A stretch of DNA of 64,000 nucleotides from Luethyella okanaganae (GTDB taxonomy: Bacteria > Actinomycetota > Actinomycetes > Actinomycetales > Microbacteriaceae), in contig NZ_JBHSTP010000002.1 in the NCBI RefSeq assembly GCF_042660285.1, positions 434,001 to 498,000 on the forward strand, read 5' to 3'. The notes under the pieces were generated by a model. The model ran no database searches. It saw only the letters and a list, made by a program, of their open reading frames with translations, and was not told the origin of the DNA. How positions within the stretch are numbered: the stretch's first letter is position 1; every line of letters begins with the position of its first letter. Shown piece after piece: positions 53,908 through 62,536 of this stretch. Position numbers and translations under genes: made by a program.

Positions 53908-54059
53908 GCTTTGACTCCTCCCCGATGTGAGCTTGGTCATCCGCACGCTAACCCCGAATGGGAGGTGCGGAACATGTGTAGAACGGCACATTGAGACCGA
54001 TCGAATCGAACGGATAGGCTCGTCAGGCTCGACAAGAGATCCCTGGAGGTCACCCGTTT

Positions 54060-54524
54060 ATGGCTCGGAAACTGGTCGTCTTGCCCGTGGCGGTGCTGCT
54101 GCTGCTCAGCGGTTGTGCAACATCCGCGCCCACCACCGCATCCTCTCCCGCTCCAGCAACCTCCACCCCTGCCTCGACGCCTACCGCCTCAGCCGCAGAG
54201 ACGGCTTGCGGTGAGCTGGGCGAGCCGGCCTCGCTCTCGTACAACGCCTGGAACGATTTTCAGAAGGGCAACATCACCGCCGAGCAACGAAACAGCGATC
54301 TGAGCAAGGCTGCCGAGCTCTTCCGTGCGGTCGACGCGAGCGGTGCGCCAGGGGTGCAGAACGCGCTCAGCCAAGTGATCGCCTACATCGATTCGGCCAC
54401 GCCAGACGCCTCAGGACAGCCCTACGACGCCGGCACGGACGAGTTCTTCAACCTCAGATCTAGTCTTGGGATCGCTTGTGAGAGCGCTGGCTCCGAGCTG
54501 GAACTCAAAGCCCACGGTGGCTAG
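54060..54524 (+). CDS. Secreted lipoprotein in the nested segment
   Basis: A 154-residue protein with a textbook lipoprotein leader ARKLVVLPVAVLLLLSGC (lipobox LSGC, acylated C19), a Pro/Ser/Thr/Ala linker and a helical mature domain (LSYNAWNDFQKGNITAEQRN). Two cysteines in the mature part (ETACGELGE and GIACESAGS) could form a disulfide. It stands 81 bp upstream of the kinase start on the same strand and may be an extracytoplasmic accessory or output of that system. Family unknown. Confidence 0.82.
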   Translation: MARKLVVLPVAVLLLLSGCATSAPTTASSPAPATSTPASTPTASAAETACGELGEPASLSYNAWNDFQKGNITAEQRNSDLSKAAELFRAVDASGAPGVQNALSQVIAYIDSATPDASGQPYDAGTDEFFNLRSSLGIACESAGSELELKAHGG

Positions 54525-54605
54525 CTGACCGCACCTCGCAGTGGGTACGTGCTGTGTAATGGGACGGTGGAAGCGAAGTGGCCCGAAAATAGTCCGGAAG
54601 GCACG

Positions 54606-55631
54606 ATGTTGGCCGACATCGTCTCTGAGGTGCACGAGATCCTCGCCCGCCGCGGTAGCACCCTCGTTCTGAACGGCGCGCTCAACCCTGATTTTGAGCG
54701 GAACGTCGTAGAGATCATGAACGAAGTCATCGCCTCTTTTGAACAGAGTGAACCCACCCAGATGGTGGCGGTGGAGTACCGCGACGGCTTGAGGAGAACA
54801 GCCGAGGTCCGGGCCACTGAACGCCGGCACCCGGCCGAAAGTCTGATGGCGGCGGAAGTCCTCTTCGGTGTGGCCTTGCCCCGGATCATTGAGCACCTCG
54901 ATGCTCGGAATCTCTCTCCGACTGACGTTGCGACCGTCGCCGCAACTTTGCACCAGATCATTTGGCGACGTTTCCCACCGGGAGCCATTGCCTACGTCGA
55001 GTTCATCCTGAACCGTCTCTCTGCTGCCAACCTCGACAGCGACCTGCGGGTATCCCGCCAGCTCCACGACGGCATCGCCCACGTTCTCGCAATCGCACTT
55101 CAACGCATTGACCTCGCGTCGATCGCGCCCACACCGGATGCCCTCGAAAGCGAACTCACGTCTGCTCGAGCGCAGATTGTCGAAGCGATGGAAGCCATAA
55201 ACGGCATTGCCACCGACCTACGTCAAAAGGTGGGCTCACTCCAACTGTCAGAGGCTCTCGACGCCTATATTCAACGGGTTCCCTCGGGCAGCGCAATGAT
55301 CGACTTAGAGATTCTGGGCAACGAGCGATCTTTGGCTCCTGCGGTATTGGAGGAGGCCTTCACCATCACCCTGGAAGCCTTACGAAATGCTCTTCGTCAT
55401 GCGCAGGCGAGGCAGGTCGTCGTTCGAATGAATTGGCTTCCAACAAGCCTCAAGATCACGATTGAAGACGACGGTACGGGCTTCGACTCTACGTCGGAGA
55501 GAAACTCGATCGGATTGAAGAGCATGGCGGAAAGAGCGATCGTGCTGAACGGCCAGCTCGCTATTACGCCAAGGCCGGGCCGCGGAACAGTTGTTACCCT
55601 CACCGTCCCGATCTCGGTCGAATCAGAGTGA
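54606..55631 (+). CDS. Soluble NarL-family sensor histidine kinase
   Basis: A 341-residue kinase from ATG 54606, which has GGAAGG upstream; a GTG at 54549 is a longer alternative. No membrane helix is present. Residues 1-135 are an unrecognised helical sensor; the HisKA_3 dimerisation box is RQLHDGIAHVLAIALQ with phospho-histidine H154; the HATPase domain has ALRNALRHAQARQ (N-box), EDDGTGFDS (G1) and SIGLKSMAERA (G2). It should phosphorylate the response regulator that starts one base after its stop codon. The signal must be cytosolic. Confidence 0.9.
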   Translation: MLADIVSEVHEILARRGSTLVLNGALNPDFERNVVEIMNEVIASFEQSEPTQMVAVEYRDGLRRTAEVRATERRHPAESLMAAEVLFGVALPRIIEHLDARNLSPTDVATVAATLHQIIWRRFPPGAIAYVEFILNRLSAANLDSDLRVSRQLHDGIAHVLAIALQRIDLASIAPTPDALESELTSARAQIVEAMEAINGIATDLRQKVGSLQLSEALDAYIQRVPSGSAMIDLEILGNERSLAPAVLEEAFTITLEALRNALRHAQARQVVVRMNWLPTSLKITIEDDGTGFDSTSERNSIGLKSMAERAIVLNGQLAITPRPGRGTVVTLTVPISVESE

Positions 55632-55632
55632 T

Positions 55633-56277
55633 ATGCGCACCTACACCGTTGTTGTGGTCGACGATCATGGGCTGTTCCGTGAGGGCCTAATCGGCATCTT
55701 GAATCGCCACGACTCAATAAGAGTCCTCGGCGAAGGAGCGACGTCCGATGAGGCCGAAACTCTGGTCGCGACGCTCGCTCCAAACGCTCTCATTCTGGAC
55801 GTCGAACTGGACTCGACTCCTGCGGCCGTGACGGTCCGCCGCATCCGCCGAAACCACCCGGACACGGGAATCATCATCTTGACTATGCATCGAGATGCGG
55901 CTTTGGAACGCGAACTAATCGGAGCCGGTGCGTCCAGCTATCTGACCAAGACAGCTCCGAGCTCGGATCTCGTTGAAGCAATCCAGCGCGTGACCGAGGA
56001 GCGTCACGAACGTATCCCCGAGGCAGGATCATCGTCCTCACTACTGTCGCCAAGGGAGCTTGACGTGCTACGGCGAGTATCCCGAGGGTTGTCCAATAAG
56101 CAGATCGCTGAGAGCCTGCAAATAGCGCCGGGAACAGTCAAACGTCACCTCGACAACCTGTTTAGGAAATTGGGAGCGACGGGTCGGGTAGACGCTCTCA
56201 ACAAGGCCGCGCACATCATCGACTTGAATGAACGTGCCGTCGATGATCCCGCGCTACCGCCGCGGGAGCGGCGGTAA
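55633..56277 (+). CDS. NarL/LuxR-type response regulator
   Basis: A 214-residue regulator paired with the kinase (1-bp gap). The receiver has the acid pair D10-D11, phosphoacceptor D56 in LILDVELDS, and a lysine in SSYLTKTAP. The LuxR HTH is SPRELDVLRRVSRGLSNKQI then AESLQIAPGTVKRHL. GC content and codon choice are lower than in flanking genes. The 3' end overlaps the 3' end of the convergent 65-residue gene by 24 bp, so the last residues (NERAVDDPALPPRERR) may come from junction DNA. Confidence 0.92.
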   Translation: MRTYTVVVVDDHGLFREGLIGILNRHDSIRVLGEGATSDEAETLVATLAPNALILDVELDSTPAAVTVRRIRRNHPDTGIIILTMHRDAALERELIGAGASSYLTKTAPSSDLVEAIQRVTEERHERIPEAGSSSSLLSPRELDVLRRVSRGLSNKQIAESLQIAPGTVKRHLDNLFRKLGATGRVDALNKAAHIIDLNERAVDDPALPPRERR

Positions 56278-56451
56278 AGTTCGACCGATCTGCTGTCCGT
56301 GCTCGTCCAGGAGCAGCCGCGATCCGTCGTGCAGCTCTACGCGCATCTGTCTGACGGGATGCAGCACCACGACGTGCGCGAGCTGGTCGCCGTAGACCGC
56401 TCGAGCGGCCTGCTGATACGCCTCGTCGGGCGTGAGCTCGTCGTCGGTCAC
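56254..56451 (-). CDS. 65-residue protein coupled to the prepilin-peptidase remnant
   Basis: A small protein starting at GTG 56451 that overlaps the stop of the upstream fused remnant (GTGA). It reads MTDDELTPDEAYQQAARAVY at the start and has a basic/hydrophobic middle (HVVVLHPVRQMRVELHDGSR). No known domain. A 44-bp internal part is duplicated at 52896-52939. The translational coupling suggests it belongs to the older pilus/plasmid-type cluster, with the two-component segment inserted beside it. Confidence 0.7.
   Translation of the reverse strand: MTDDELTPDEAYQQAARAVYGDQLAHVVVLHPVRQMRVELHDGSRLLLDEHGQQIGRTLPPLPRR
56336..56379 (+). repeat. Right 44-bp direct repeat (attachment-site-like)
   Basis: Perfect match of 52896-52939 (begins TCTACGCGCATCTG). 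The two copies flank a segment of 3.4 kb that carries the two-component system. This copy lies within the 65-residue gene, which remains open across it, as expected if an element restores the gene into which it integrated. Confidence 0.95.
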
Positions 56452-57676
56452 AGCGCGAGGAGGTTCTGTGCCAGGGCGATGAGCGCGCCGCCGATCAGGT
56501 AGGGGCCGAACGCGATGTGGAAGTTCTTGCCCTTGCCGGCCACCAGGAGAGCGATCGCAACGACGAACGCGAGGAGGAATCCGATGATCGGGCCGGCGAT
56601 GGTGCGCTCGATGCCGTCGACGTCGTTGGCGAGATCCTCGGCGCGGAGTCGATCGCGGACGGGGATCTCGCTGGCGGGGTCTGCCTTTTCCCCACGATGG
56701 CCGCGAGTCGTGCGGTGGCGACGTCGCGGATCGACAGGGACCGCTCTGCGAGCTCGTGAGCTGCGTCGACGATCGAGGCGATCATCTCCTGGCGGAACGA
56801 GTCGGCCCAGGCGTATCGGCGTCGAGGTGCGCCGTCGAAGGGCTGCCCGTCCACGAGTTTCATCGCGGCCACCAGGTTGCGGGTGGGCGTGGTCTCGAGG
56901 TTGTCGCCAATGAGGGTCTTCCAGATACCCCAGTCGGAGGTGACGTCGCCGTGCAGCTCGTAGGAGCTGGTGGTGACGTAGGGCGGCAGGTAGTCCTCGT
57001 CGGTAGCGCTCTTGCCGAGCCAGCGGCGGGCACGGGACATCAACTGGTTGCGGTTACTCGTGGCCGTCGTCGCCTTCCCGGGCCAGAGAGCCTCGCTGAC
57101 CTGGTCACCGGTCGCGCCGGGGTTCAGCGCGAGGAACACGAGCAACTCGGTCGCGGGAGCGACGTAGGTCGTCTTCGCGGTGCGAGGCTCCGGCCCAGCT
57201 GCTCCGTCGACGTGGATCTGACCGAGTACCCGGATGACCGGCGCGACGGGCTCAGGAAGCTCGAGCGGCTCCTCGGCTGCCGGTGCCGGCTCTTCGGCCG
57301 CTGCGGGGATCTCGATCTCCGGCTCAACCTCGGGAGTGGGCTCGGCGGGGATCTCGACGTCGTCGACGATCGGTGCCGGCTCGTCGACGACGGCCGCGGG
57401 GATCTCGTGGGTCTCGTCGACGTCGTCCTCGTCGAGGTCGAAGTCCCAACCGGTCGAGGCCGTGGGCGTGGTGGCCGGCACTCGCTCGATGGTGATCTCG
57501 ACGTCATCGTGGTCGACGTCGACGAGACCCACGGTCGCCGCGGGGATCTCCGCCTCGGGCGTAGGGGTAACGGCTTCACGGGAGGCGACGGCGAGGCTGT
57601 CGAGGATGTGCTGGTACTCGGCGCCGGCTACGACCGGGGCGGTGATCGATATCCCGGCCGGGTTGAGCGTGGCGGA
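56448..57676 (-). pseudogene. BTAD/SARP-like regulator remnant fused to prepilin peptidase tail
   Basis: In frame with the oxidoreductase N-terminal fragment, the sequence switches at 57676 to SATLNPAGISITAPVVAGAE, an internal part of a large actinobacterial BTAD protein of plasmid/pilus clusters: an acidic Pro/Glu linker, a winged-helix region (LVFLALNPGATGDQVSEALW) and a bacterial transcriptional activator domain (ELAERSLSIRDVATAR). At the run TTTTCCCC (56685-56693) the frame must shift by one base to continue as PASEIPVRDRLRAEDL and then GKNFHIAFGPYLIGGALIA, which is the C-terminus of an A24 prepilin peptidase. The unshifted frame runs to 56495. A doubly damaged relic. Confidence 0.75.
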
Positions 57677-58459
57677 GTACGCGAGCTGGGCGAGCACATT
57701 GGCGAGCGGCGCGCCTCCGACCGAGTCGATGGCCGCCGCCCAACGCTGGGATTGCAACGGCTTGCCTGACACGGCGAGTTCGCCGCGGTCGAGCAGGGCG
57801 GATGCGCCGAGCCCACACAGGTAGTCTCCCTGCTGCTCGACCCGCCCGGTCGCCGCGACGACCCGGTAGCCGTGACGGGCCAGCAGTGCGATCGCGACGG
57901 AGCCGATACCTCCGGCCGCGCCGGTCACGAGCACGTCTCCGCCCGCAGGTCCCACGCCGTGACGCTCGAGCGCCATGACGGCGAGCATCGCGGTGAACCC
58001 CGCTGTGCCGATCGCCGCTGCCCTGCGAGCGCTCAGCGAAGCCGGCAGCCGCACGAGAGAATCACCGCCGACCACGGCACGCTCGGCGAGGCCGCCGTGC
58101 CTGGTCTCGCCGAGGCCGGCACCGTTGAGGATGACACGATCACCCGCCGCCCATCGCGGGTCGGCGCTCTCTCGCACCGTGCCGACGAGGTCGATTCCGG
58201 CGATGAGCGGAAAGGCGCGGGCGATGCCGGGGCGACCGGAGACGGCGAGCCCATCCTTGTAGTTGACGCTCGAGTACTCCACGTCGATCCGCACCGTTCG
58301 ATCGAAAGTCGTTGCGGCGTCGCCGGAGCGCAGAAACGAGTCGTCGATCGAGCGTAGTTCGCCGAACTGGCGGGGCGCAGCGCGATCGGCCGAGTGCGAG
58401 GCCTCCACCGGCACCCGGTCGACGACCACGGCTCGAAAACGCTCGGCGTCGCTGCTCAT
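57677..58459 (-). pseudogene. N-terminal fragment of split AcuI/YhdH-type quinone oxidoreductase
   Basis: ATG 58459 begins a 261-codon fragment of a medium-chain NADPH-dependent reductase (acrylyl-CoA reductase/YhdH family). It contains VEYSSVNYKDGLAVSG, IAGIDLVGTVRES, GTAGFTAMLAVMALE and the Rossmann motif VTGAAGGIGSVAIALL. After LANVLAQLAY the sequence leaves the family. The rest of the enzyme is at 52616-52894. Because the frame stays open into the BTAD relic, a 654-residue chimeric protein could still be translated (58459 to 56495), lacking the catalytic C-terminus. Confidence 0.92.
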
Positions 58460-58620
58460 TCCCCCAGACTGGCCAGCGTCGAGCGGGGACGGCCAGGCGT
58501 GGCAGGGGGGTGGCGGCATCCGCTCTCCATCCGCTCTCCATCCGGATGGTCGCTGATCGCGCACTGGCGGCGGTTGTCGGCATAAGCAGCTCATGGCGAG
58601 AACGCTGGCGCGTTGCGCAG

Positions 58621-59445
58621 CTAGGTGATGTCTCGGCGCCAGCTGGTGAAGTATCCGCCGACGGTCGCGAGCACGGCGATCGCGAGCAGCACGAGACCGC
58701 CCTGCCACCAGTCGAGCGTCGCGCCGTGCATTGCGGCGCCGAGGGTGAAGAAGCTCGCCCCGACGAGGGAGTCGCTCGCCGCACCGGGAAGGAATCTGCC
58801 GATGTTGGCGGTCGCCTCGGTGAGGCTCGAAGCGAAGCGCAGCAGGGGCTCGACGAATTGCGTGAAGGCGAGCACGATCACGATAGCCGCGGACTGGCTC
58901 TTCACGAGAGCGCCGAGACCGACGCCGATTCCGGCCCACAAGGCCATGGCCAAGATGCCGCGACCCACCATCGCCCAGGTGCCGCTGAGACCGAACTGCG
59001 TGTCCAGCCCGAAGGCGCTCAGCGTGATCGCACCGAGGCCGAGGGTTGCGATCCAGGCTACGACGCCGAAGACGGCGCCGAAACCGATGAGCACGATCGT
59101 CTTCGCGGCAAGAACGAGAGTGCGGCGCGGTGTCGCCAAGAACGTCGGCGTGAGCGTCTGATGACGAAACTCTCCCGTCGTCGCCAGGGCGCCGAGCAGC
59201 ACGGGGAATACGTAGCCGACGGAGGTCGCGAAACTGTAGACGAGCGGCTGCACGTCCGTGCCCGAAGGGAGTCCGCTCGCACTCTGTGCCACGGCGTTCG
59301 GGTTGCTCGACGACCAGCCGAAGAGCGCACCGAGGCCCGCGCCGATGACGCCAACGTAGCCGAAGAGCACGAGCGCGAGCACCCACCAGGTGCGAGTCGT
59401 CAGGATCTTGCGCAGCTCGGCTCCGAGCGCATTCATGACGTTCAC
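58621..59445 (-). CDS. ABC-2 type exporter permease
   Basis: A 274-residue permease with six helices (ELRKILTTRTWWVLALVLFG as helix 1 lead-in; FVIRHQTLTPTF-type loop as GEFRHQTLTPTFLATPRR). Start GTG 59445 overlaps the ATPase stop (GTGA); ATG 59436 is an alternative. Typical of actinobacterial two-gene ABC-2 exporters of the bacitracin/lantibiotic-immunity type. Substrate unknown. Confidence 0.9.
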   Translation of the reverse strand: MNVMNALGAELRKILTTRTWWVLALVLFGYVGVIGAGLGALFGWSSSNPNAVAQSASGLPSGTDVQPLVYSFATSVGYVFPVLLGALATTGEFRHQTLTPTFLATPRRTLVLAAKTIVLIGFGAVFGVVAWIATLGLGAITLSAFGLDTQFGLSGTWAMVGRGILAMALWAGIGVGLGALVKSQSAAIVIVLAFTQFVEPLLRFASSLTEATANIGRFLPGAASDSLVGASFFTLGAAMHGATLDWWQGGLVLLAIAVLATVGGYFTSWRRDIT

Positions 59446-60344
59446 AGCGAATCGCCTCCGCCCACGAGAGCGAGGAACGAGTCCTCGAGGCCGGTCTTCT
59501 GGCGATGGAGGGAGCTCAGCTCCACCCCGGCGGCGAACGCGAGGTGGCCGATCCGGCCGGGATCGGACTCAGCCACGAGCAACCCCGTGCGAGCTGTGCT
59601 GAAACCGAGTCCTGCTGCGGTGAGCGCCGCGGCGAGGGCATCGCGATCGGGAGAGTCGACGACGACGCGCGGCGCTGCATCCGTGTCGAGACTCGACAAG
59701 GCTCCGCGGTGCACGAGGGAGCCTTTGGCGATGATGACGACCTCGTCGACGCTCTGCTGCACCTCGCTGAGCAGGTGTGAGCTCACGAGCACGGTGCGCC
59801 CCTCTGCGGCGAGCTCCCGCAGGAAGCCACGAATCCACTTGATGCCCTCGGGGTCGAGGCCGTTGATCGGCTCGTCGAGCACGAGCACCCCCGGATCGCC
59901 GAGAAGGGTGAAGGCGAGGCCGAGGCGTTGCCGCATTCCGAGCGAGTAGCCGCCGACCCGCCGATCCGCATACCCGCTCAGTCCCACTTTTCGCAGCACG
60001 GCATCGATGCGCTCGCGCTCGATGCCTGCGGCCGTCGCGTAGACCGCGAGGTGGTTGCGGGCGGTGCGGCCGGGATGGAAGCTCGCCGCCTCGAGCGCAG
60101 CCCCTACCGTGGTGAGTGGATGCGGCAGCTCCCGGTAGGATATACCGCCGAAGGTCGCGGTTCCGGATGCCGGGCGCACGAGCCCGAGCAGTATGCGCAG
60201 GCTCGTGGTCTTGCCTGCGCCGTTCGGACCGAGGAAGCCCGTGACCCGCCCCGGTTCGACGGTGAAGGAAAGGTCGTCGACGGCCGTGACCGGACCGAAG
60301 CTCTTCGTCACACCCGAGAACTCGATAGATACCCCGATCGGCAT
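59442..60344 (-). CDS. ABC transporter ATP-binding protein
   Basis: A 300-residue ATPase. Walker A is GFLGPNGAGKTTSLRILL, signature GYSLGMRQRLGLAFTLLGDP, Walker B VLVLDEPINGLDPEGIKWI with LVSSHLLSEVQ as H-loop. Pairs with the permease at 58621 by a four-base overlap. Typical bacitracin-transport-like subunit (BcrA type). Confidence 0.94.
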   Translation of the reverse strand: MPIGVSIEFSGVTKSFGPVTAVDDLSFTVEPGRVTGFLGPNGAGKTTSLRILLGLVRPASGTATFGGISYRELPHPLTTVGAALEAASFHPGRTARNHLAVYATAAGIERERIDAVLRKVGLSGYADRRVGGYSLGMRQRLGLAFTLLGDPGVLVLDEPINGLDPEGIKWIRGFLRELAAEGRTVLVSSHLLSEVQQSVDEVVIIAKGSLVHRGALSSLDTDAAPRVVVDSPDRDALAAALTAAGLGFSTARTGLLVAESDPGRIGHLAFAAGVELSSLHRQKTGLEDSFLALVGGGDSL

Positions 60345-60482
60345 GTGAGGTTCCTCTCTGTGTGCTCCTTCAGCCTAGTCCGCGGCAGTCCCGACGACGA
60401 GGCATTTGCTCACCCGGGGGCACCGGGATCGCGTCGCTGGTCCGAGCAGTTCGGCACGTGAGCAGTCGAGCGTGTGAGCGGG

Positions 60483-60893
60483 TCACTCGGCGAGCGGCGG
60501 GCGGGAGGATCCCTCGCCGATGGATGCGGCGGCATCGATGCCCACCTCGATCACCCTGTTCCGGGTGTCGACGTGCACGATACGGGGGTCGACGGCGAAT
60601 GCCTCCTGGCTCGTCATGAGGCCGTAGGAGATCACGATGACCAGGTCGCCGGGGTGCATGAGGTGCGCGGCGGCCCCGTTGATGCCGACGACGCCGCTGC
60701 CGCGGACTCCGGCGATCGCATAGGTCTCGAGGCGGGCGCCATTGCTCACGTCGACGACGGAGACCTGTTCGCCTGGGAGCATGCCCGCCGCGTCGAGCAG
60801 GTCGCGGTCGATGGTGATCGAGCCGACGTAGTCGACGTCGGCGTGGGTCACCGTCGCCCGATGGATCTTTCCCGTGAGCATGGTTCTCAGCAT
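60483..60893 (-). CDS. panD: Aspartate 1-decarboxylase
   Basis: A 136-residue pyruvoyl enzyme making beta-alanine for pantothenate. MLRTMLTGKIHRATVTHADV is the standard N-terminus and the self-cleavage site is Y22-V-G24-S25, where S25 becomes the pyruvoyl group. ATG 60893 is chosen over two upstream in-frame methionines on family length. Single gene; panC and panB are not in the window. Confidence 0.95.
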   Translation of the reverse strand: MLRTMLTGKIHRATVTHADVDYVGSITIDRDLLDAAGMLPGEQVSVVDVSNGARLETYAIAGVRGSGVVGINGAAAHLMHPGDLVIVISYGLMTSQEAFAVDPRIVHVDTRNRVIEVGIDAAASIGEGSSRPPLAE

Positions 60894-61169
60894 GATCATC
60901 AAGCTTAGGCGTCCAAGCTGGGTGGCGCGTCGTGGCGGGATCCGCATGCCGTCTTCGTCGGCGCGGTCGGCGGCGATCGCGTGACCGGCCGTCGCAGAGC
61001 AGTAGCCTCGGGCGATGCCGGGCTCGTGCGGGCGTTCGCGACATCCGCACATCGACCACGCTCAGCGGCTCGGGCACGGTGTGCGGGCGCAAGAGCTCGG
61101 TGCCTTTGTCGAGAACGCTCGTTCCGCCGGGCTATGGGTGGCCGATGACCTCGCCGCTAGCATGGCCTC

Positions 61170-62081
61170 ATGCCTGACACGGCGACATCAGAAACCCGCG
61201 CTGCTCCGCGTCGCAAGCGGTTCTCGATCAATGCCGTCTTCGACAACATCTTCTTCGTGCTCGCTGGCCTTGCGGCGGTCTGGCTCGCCTACCTCATCTT
61301 CTCAGAGAGCTTCGCCTGGGGCTGGGGTGCGATCTGGTTCGCCGTGGTGTTCTGGCTGCTGCTCGCCTACCTCGTGCTGCCCCGCGTGCACCGCATCCTC
61401 ACCCAACTCTACGTTCCCGACTACTTCATCGGCCGGGCCCGCACGAGCGATGGACTGCTCGGCGACCCCGTGAATCTCGCGGTCATCGCGACAGGCGAGC
61501 AGCTGCATCAGACCATGGATGCCGCTGGCTGGATTCGCGCAGACGACATCACACTCGCATCCACCTGGCGCATCGTCACCTCGACGCTCACCCACCGCAG
61601 CTACGACGAGGCCCCGGTGAGCCCGCTCTTTCTCTTCGGTCGACAGCAGGACTTCGCGTATCAGCAGGAGGTCGAGGGCAATCCGGCGAAGAGGCATCAT
61701 GTGCGTTTCTGGAAGTGTCCGCCGGGATGGATGCTCCCGGGCGGGCATCGGGTCGACTGGCTCGCCGCCGGCACCTTCGACCGCGCCGTGGGCTTCTCGC
61801 TGTTCACGCTCCAGATCACCCACAAGATCGACGAGAACACCGACATCGAACGGGACCACATCGTGACGACCATGCGAGGGGCGCACGCCGGCGTTCGCGT
61901 CGTCGTGATCCGCGATTTCGCCACGGGCTATCACGCGCGCAACGGAGGAGGGGACACCATCCGCACCGACGGCGACCTCCCGGTCGTCGACCTGAGACGG
62001 GTGCGGTTGCCCGGCCAGGGCGTCCCGGGTGACGTCGTCGGCGAGCCGGAACAGGTCGTCGAGTTGCGGGGCATCTCGTGA
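61170..62081 (+). CDS. LssY C-terminal domain-like membrane protein
   Basis: A 303-residue protein with two N-terminal membrane helices (about residues 25-45 and 50-70) and a soluble domain matching the LssY-C pattern: GDPVNLAVIATGEQLHQTMD, AAGWIRADDITLAS, then RQQDFAYQQEV and HHVRFWKCP, and GFSLFTLQITHKIDENTDIE. LssY-C proteins are found with phospholipid and lipid-signalling genes in some bacteria but have no proven activity. Coupled by GTGA to the next gene. Confidence 0.86.
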   Translation: MPDTATSETRAAPRRKRFSINAVFDNIFFVLAGLAAVWLAYLIFSESFAWGWGAIWFAVVFWLLLAYLVLPRVHRILTQLYVPDYFIGRARTSDGLLGDPVNLAVIATGEQLHQTMDAAGWIRADDITLASTWRIVTSTLTHRSYDEAPVSPLFLFGRQQDFAYQQEVEGNPAKRHHVRFWKCPPGWMLPGGHRVDWLAAGTFDRAVGFSLFTLQITHKIDENTDIERDHIVTTMRGAHAGVRVVVIRDFATGYHARNGGGDTIRTDGDLPVVDLRRVRLPGQGVPGDVVGEPEQVVELRGIS

Positions 62082-62536
62082 AGCGTCCAGCATCCACCGT
62101 CATCGGGGCCGTGCTCATGTTCGGCCGCGTCGTCTCCGGCCTCGTCTACATCGCCGTCGCGGCAAGCAACTGGCGTGCGTTCAGTAAGAACCTCGTGCTC
62201 GACGGCGCCGCTGTTGGGTTCGATACCGAGCACATGGCGGATGTCGTGCTCATCGTCTTCATGGTCGCATATGCCTCGTGGCTCATGTTCTACCTCGTTC
62301 TCACCGTGCTAGTGTTCCGCGGCAGCAACTGGGCGCGCATCGTCGCCATGTCGCTCGCGAGTCTGAGCATCGTCATCGCCTTCATCGACTGGTGGAACAG
62401 CGGAGTCGAGGTCTCTTTGCGCACGAGCTTGCTCAGCCTCTCTCTCGACATCCTCATCCTGCTCGCGCTGTCGAGTCATTCCACGCGTCTCTTCGCGCGA
62501 CGCGATGGGCGTGCGGTTGCGCTGGACTCCGAGTGA
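62078..62536 (+). CDS. Small four-helix membrane protein
   Basis: A 152-residue protein with four helices (about residues 8-27, 54-76, 83-100 and 112-130) and short loops; no family recognised beyond a general DUF of actinobacteria. GTG 62078 overlaps the upstream stop. Its 3' end overlaps the convergent trhO gene by 83 bp. Confidence 0.8.
   Translation: MKRPASTVIGAVLMFGRVVSGLVYIAVAASNWRAFSKNLVLDGAAVGFDTEHMADVVLIVFMVAYASWLMFYLVLTVLVFRGSNWARIVAMSLASLSIVIAFIDWWNSGVEVSLRTSLLSLSLDILILLALSSHSTRLFARRDGRAVALDSE

Larger units (their letters stand above)
52895..57676. mobile_element. 4.8-kb composite insertion splitting the acuI-like gene
   Basis: The interval between the two halves of the split oxidoreductase contains DNA foreign to that gene: a decayed pilus/plasmid-type cluster at the right (56254-57676) and a nested segment bounded by 44-bp direct repeats (52896-52939 and 56336-56379). 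Genes inside are a membrane protein, a frameshifted secreted protein, a lipoprotein, and a soluble two-component system. No recombinase, transposase or clear target-site duplication is present. Boundaries are set by where oxidoreductase similarity stops, accurate to a few bases. Confidence 0.8.

Noticed and set aside
52895..57676. Insertion sequence or transposon
   Set aside because: No transposase, no terminal inverted repeats and no clear target duplication were seen, so it is listed only as a composite insertion.
58312..59949. 545-codon plus-strand frame
   Set aside because: Antisense to the reductase fragment and the ABC exporter genes; no recognisable domain.
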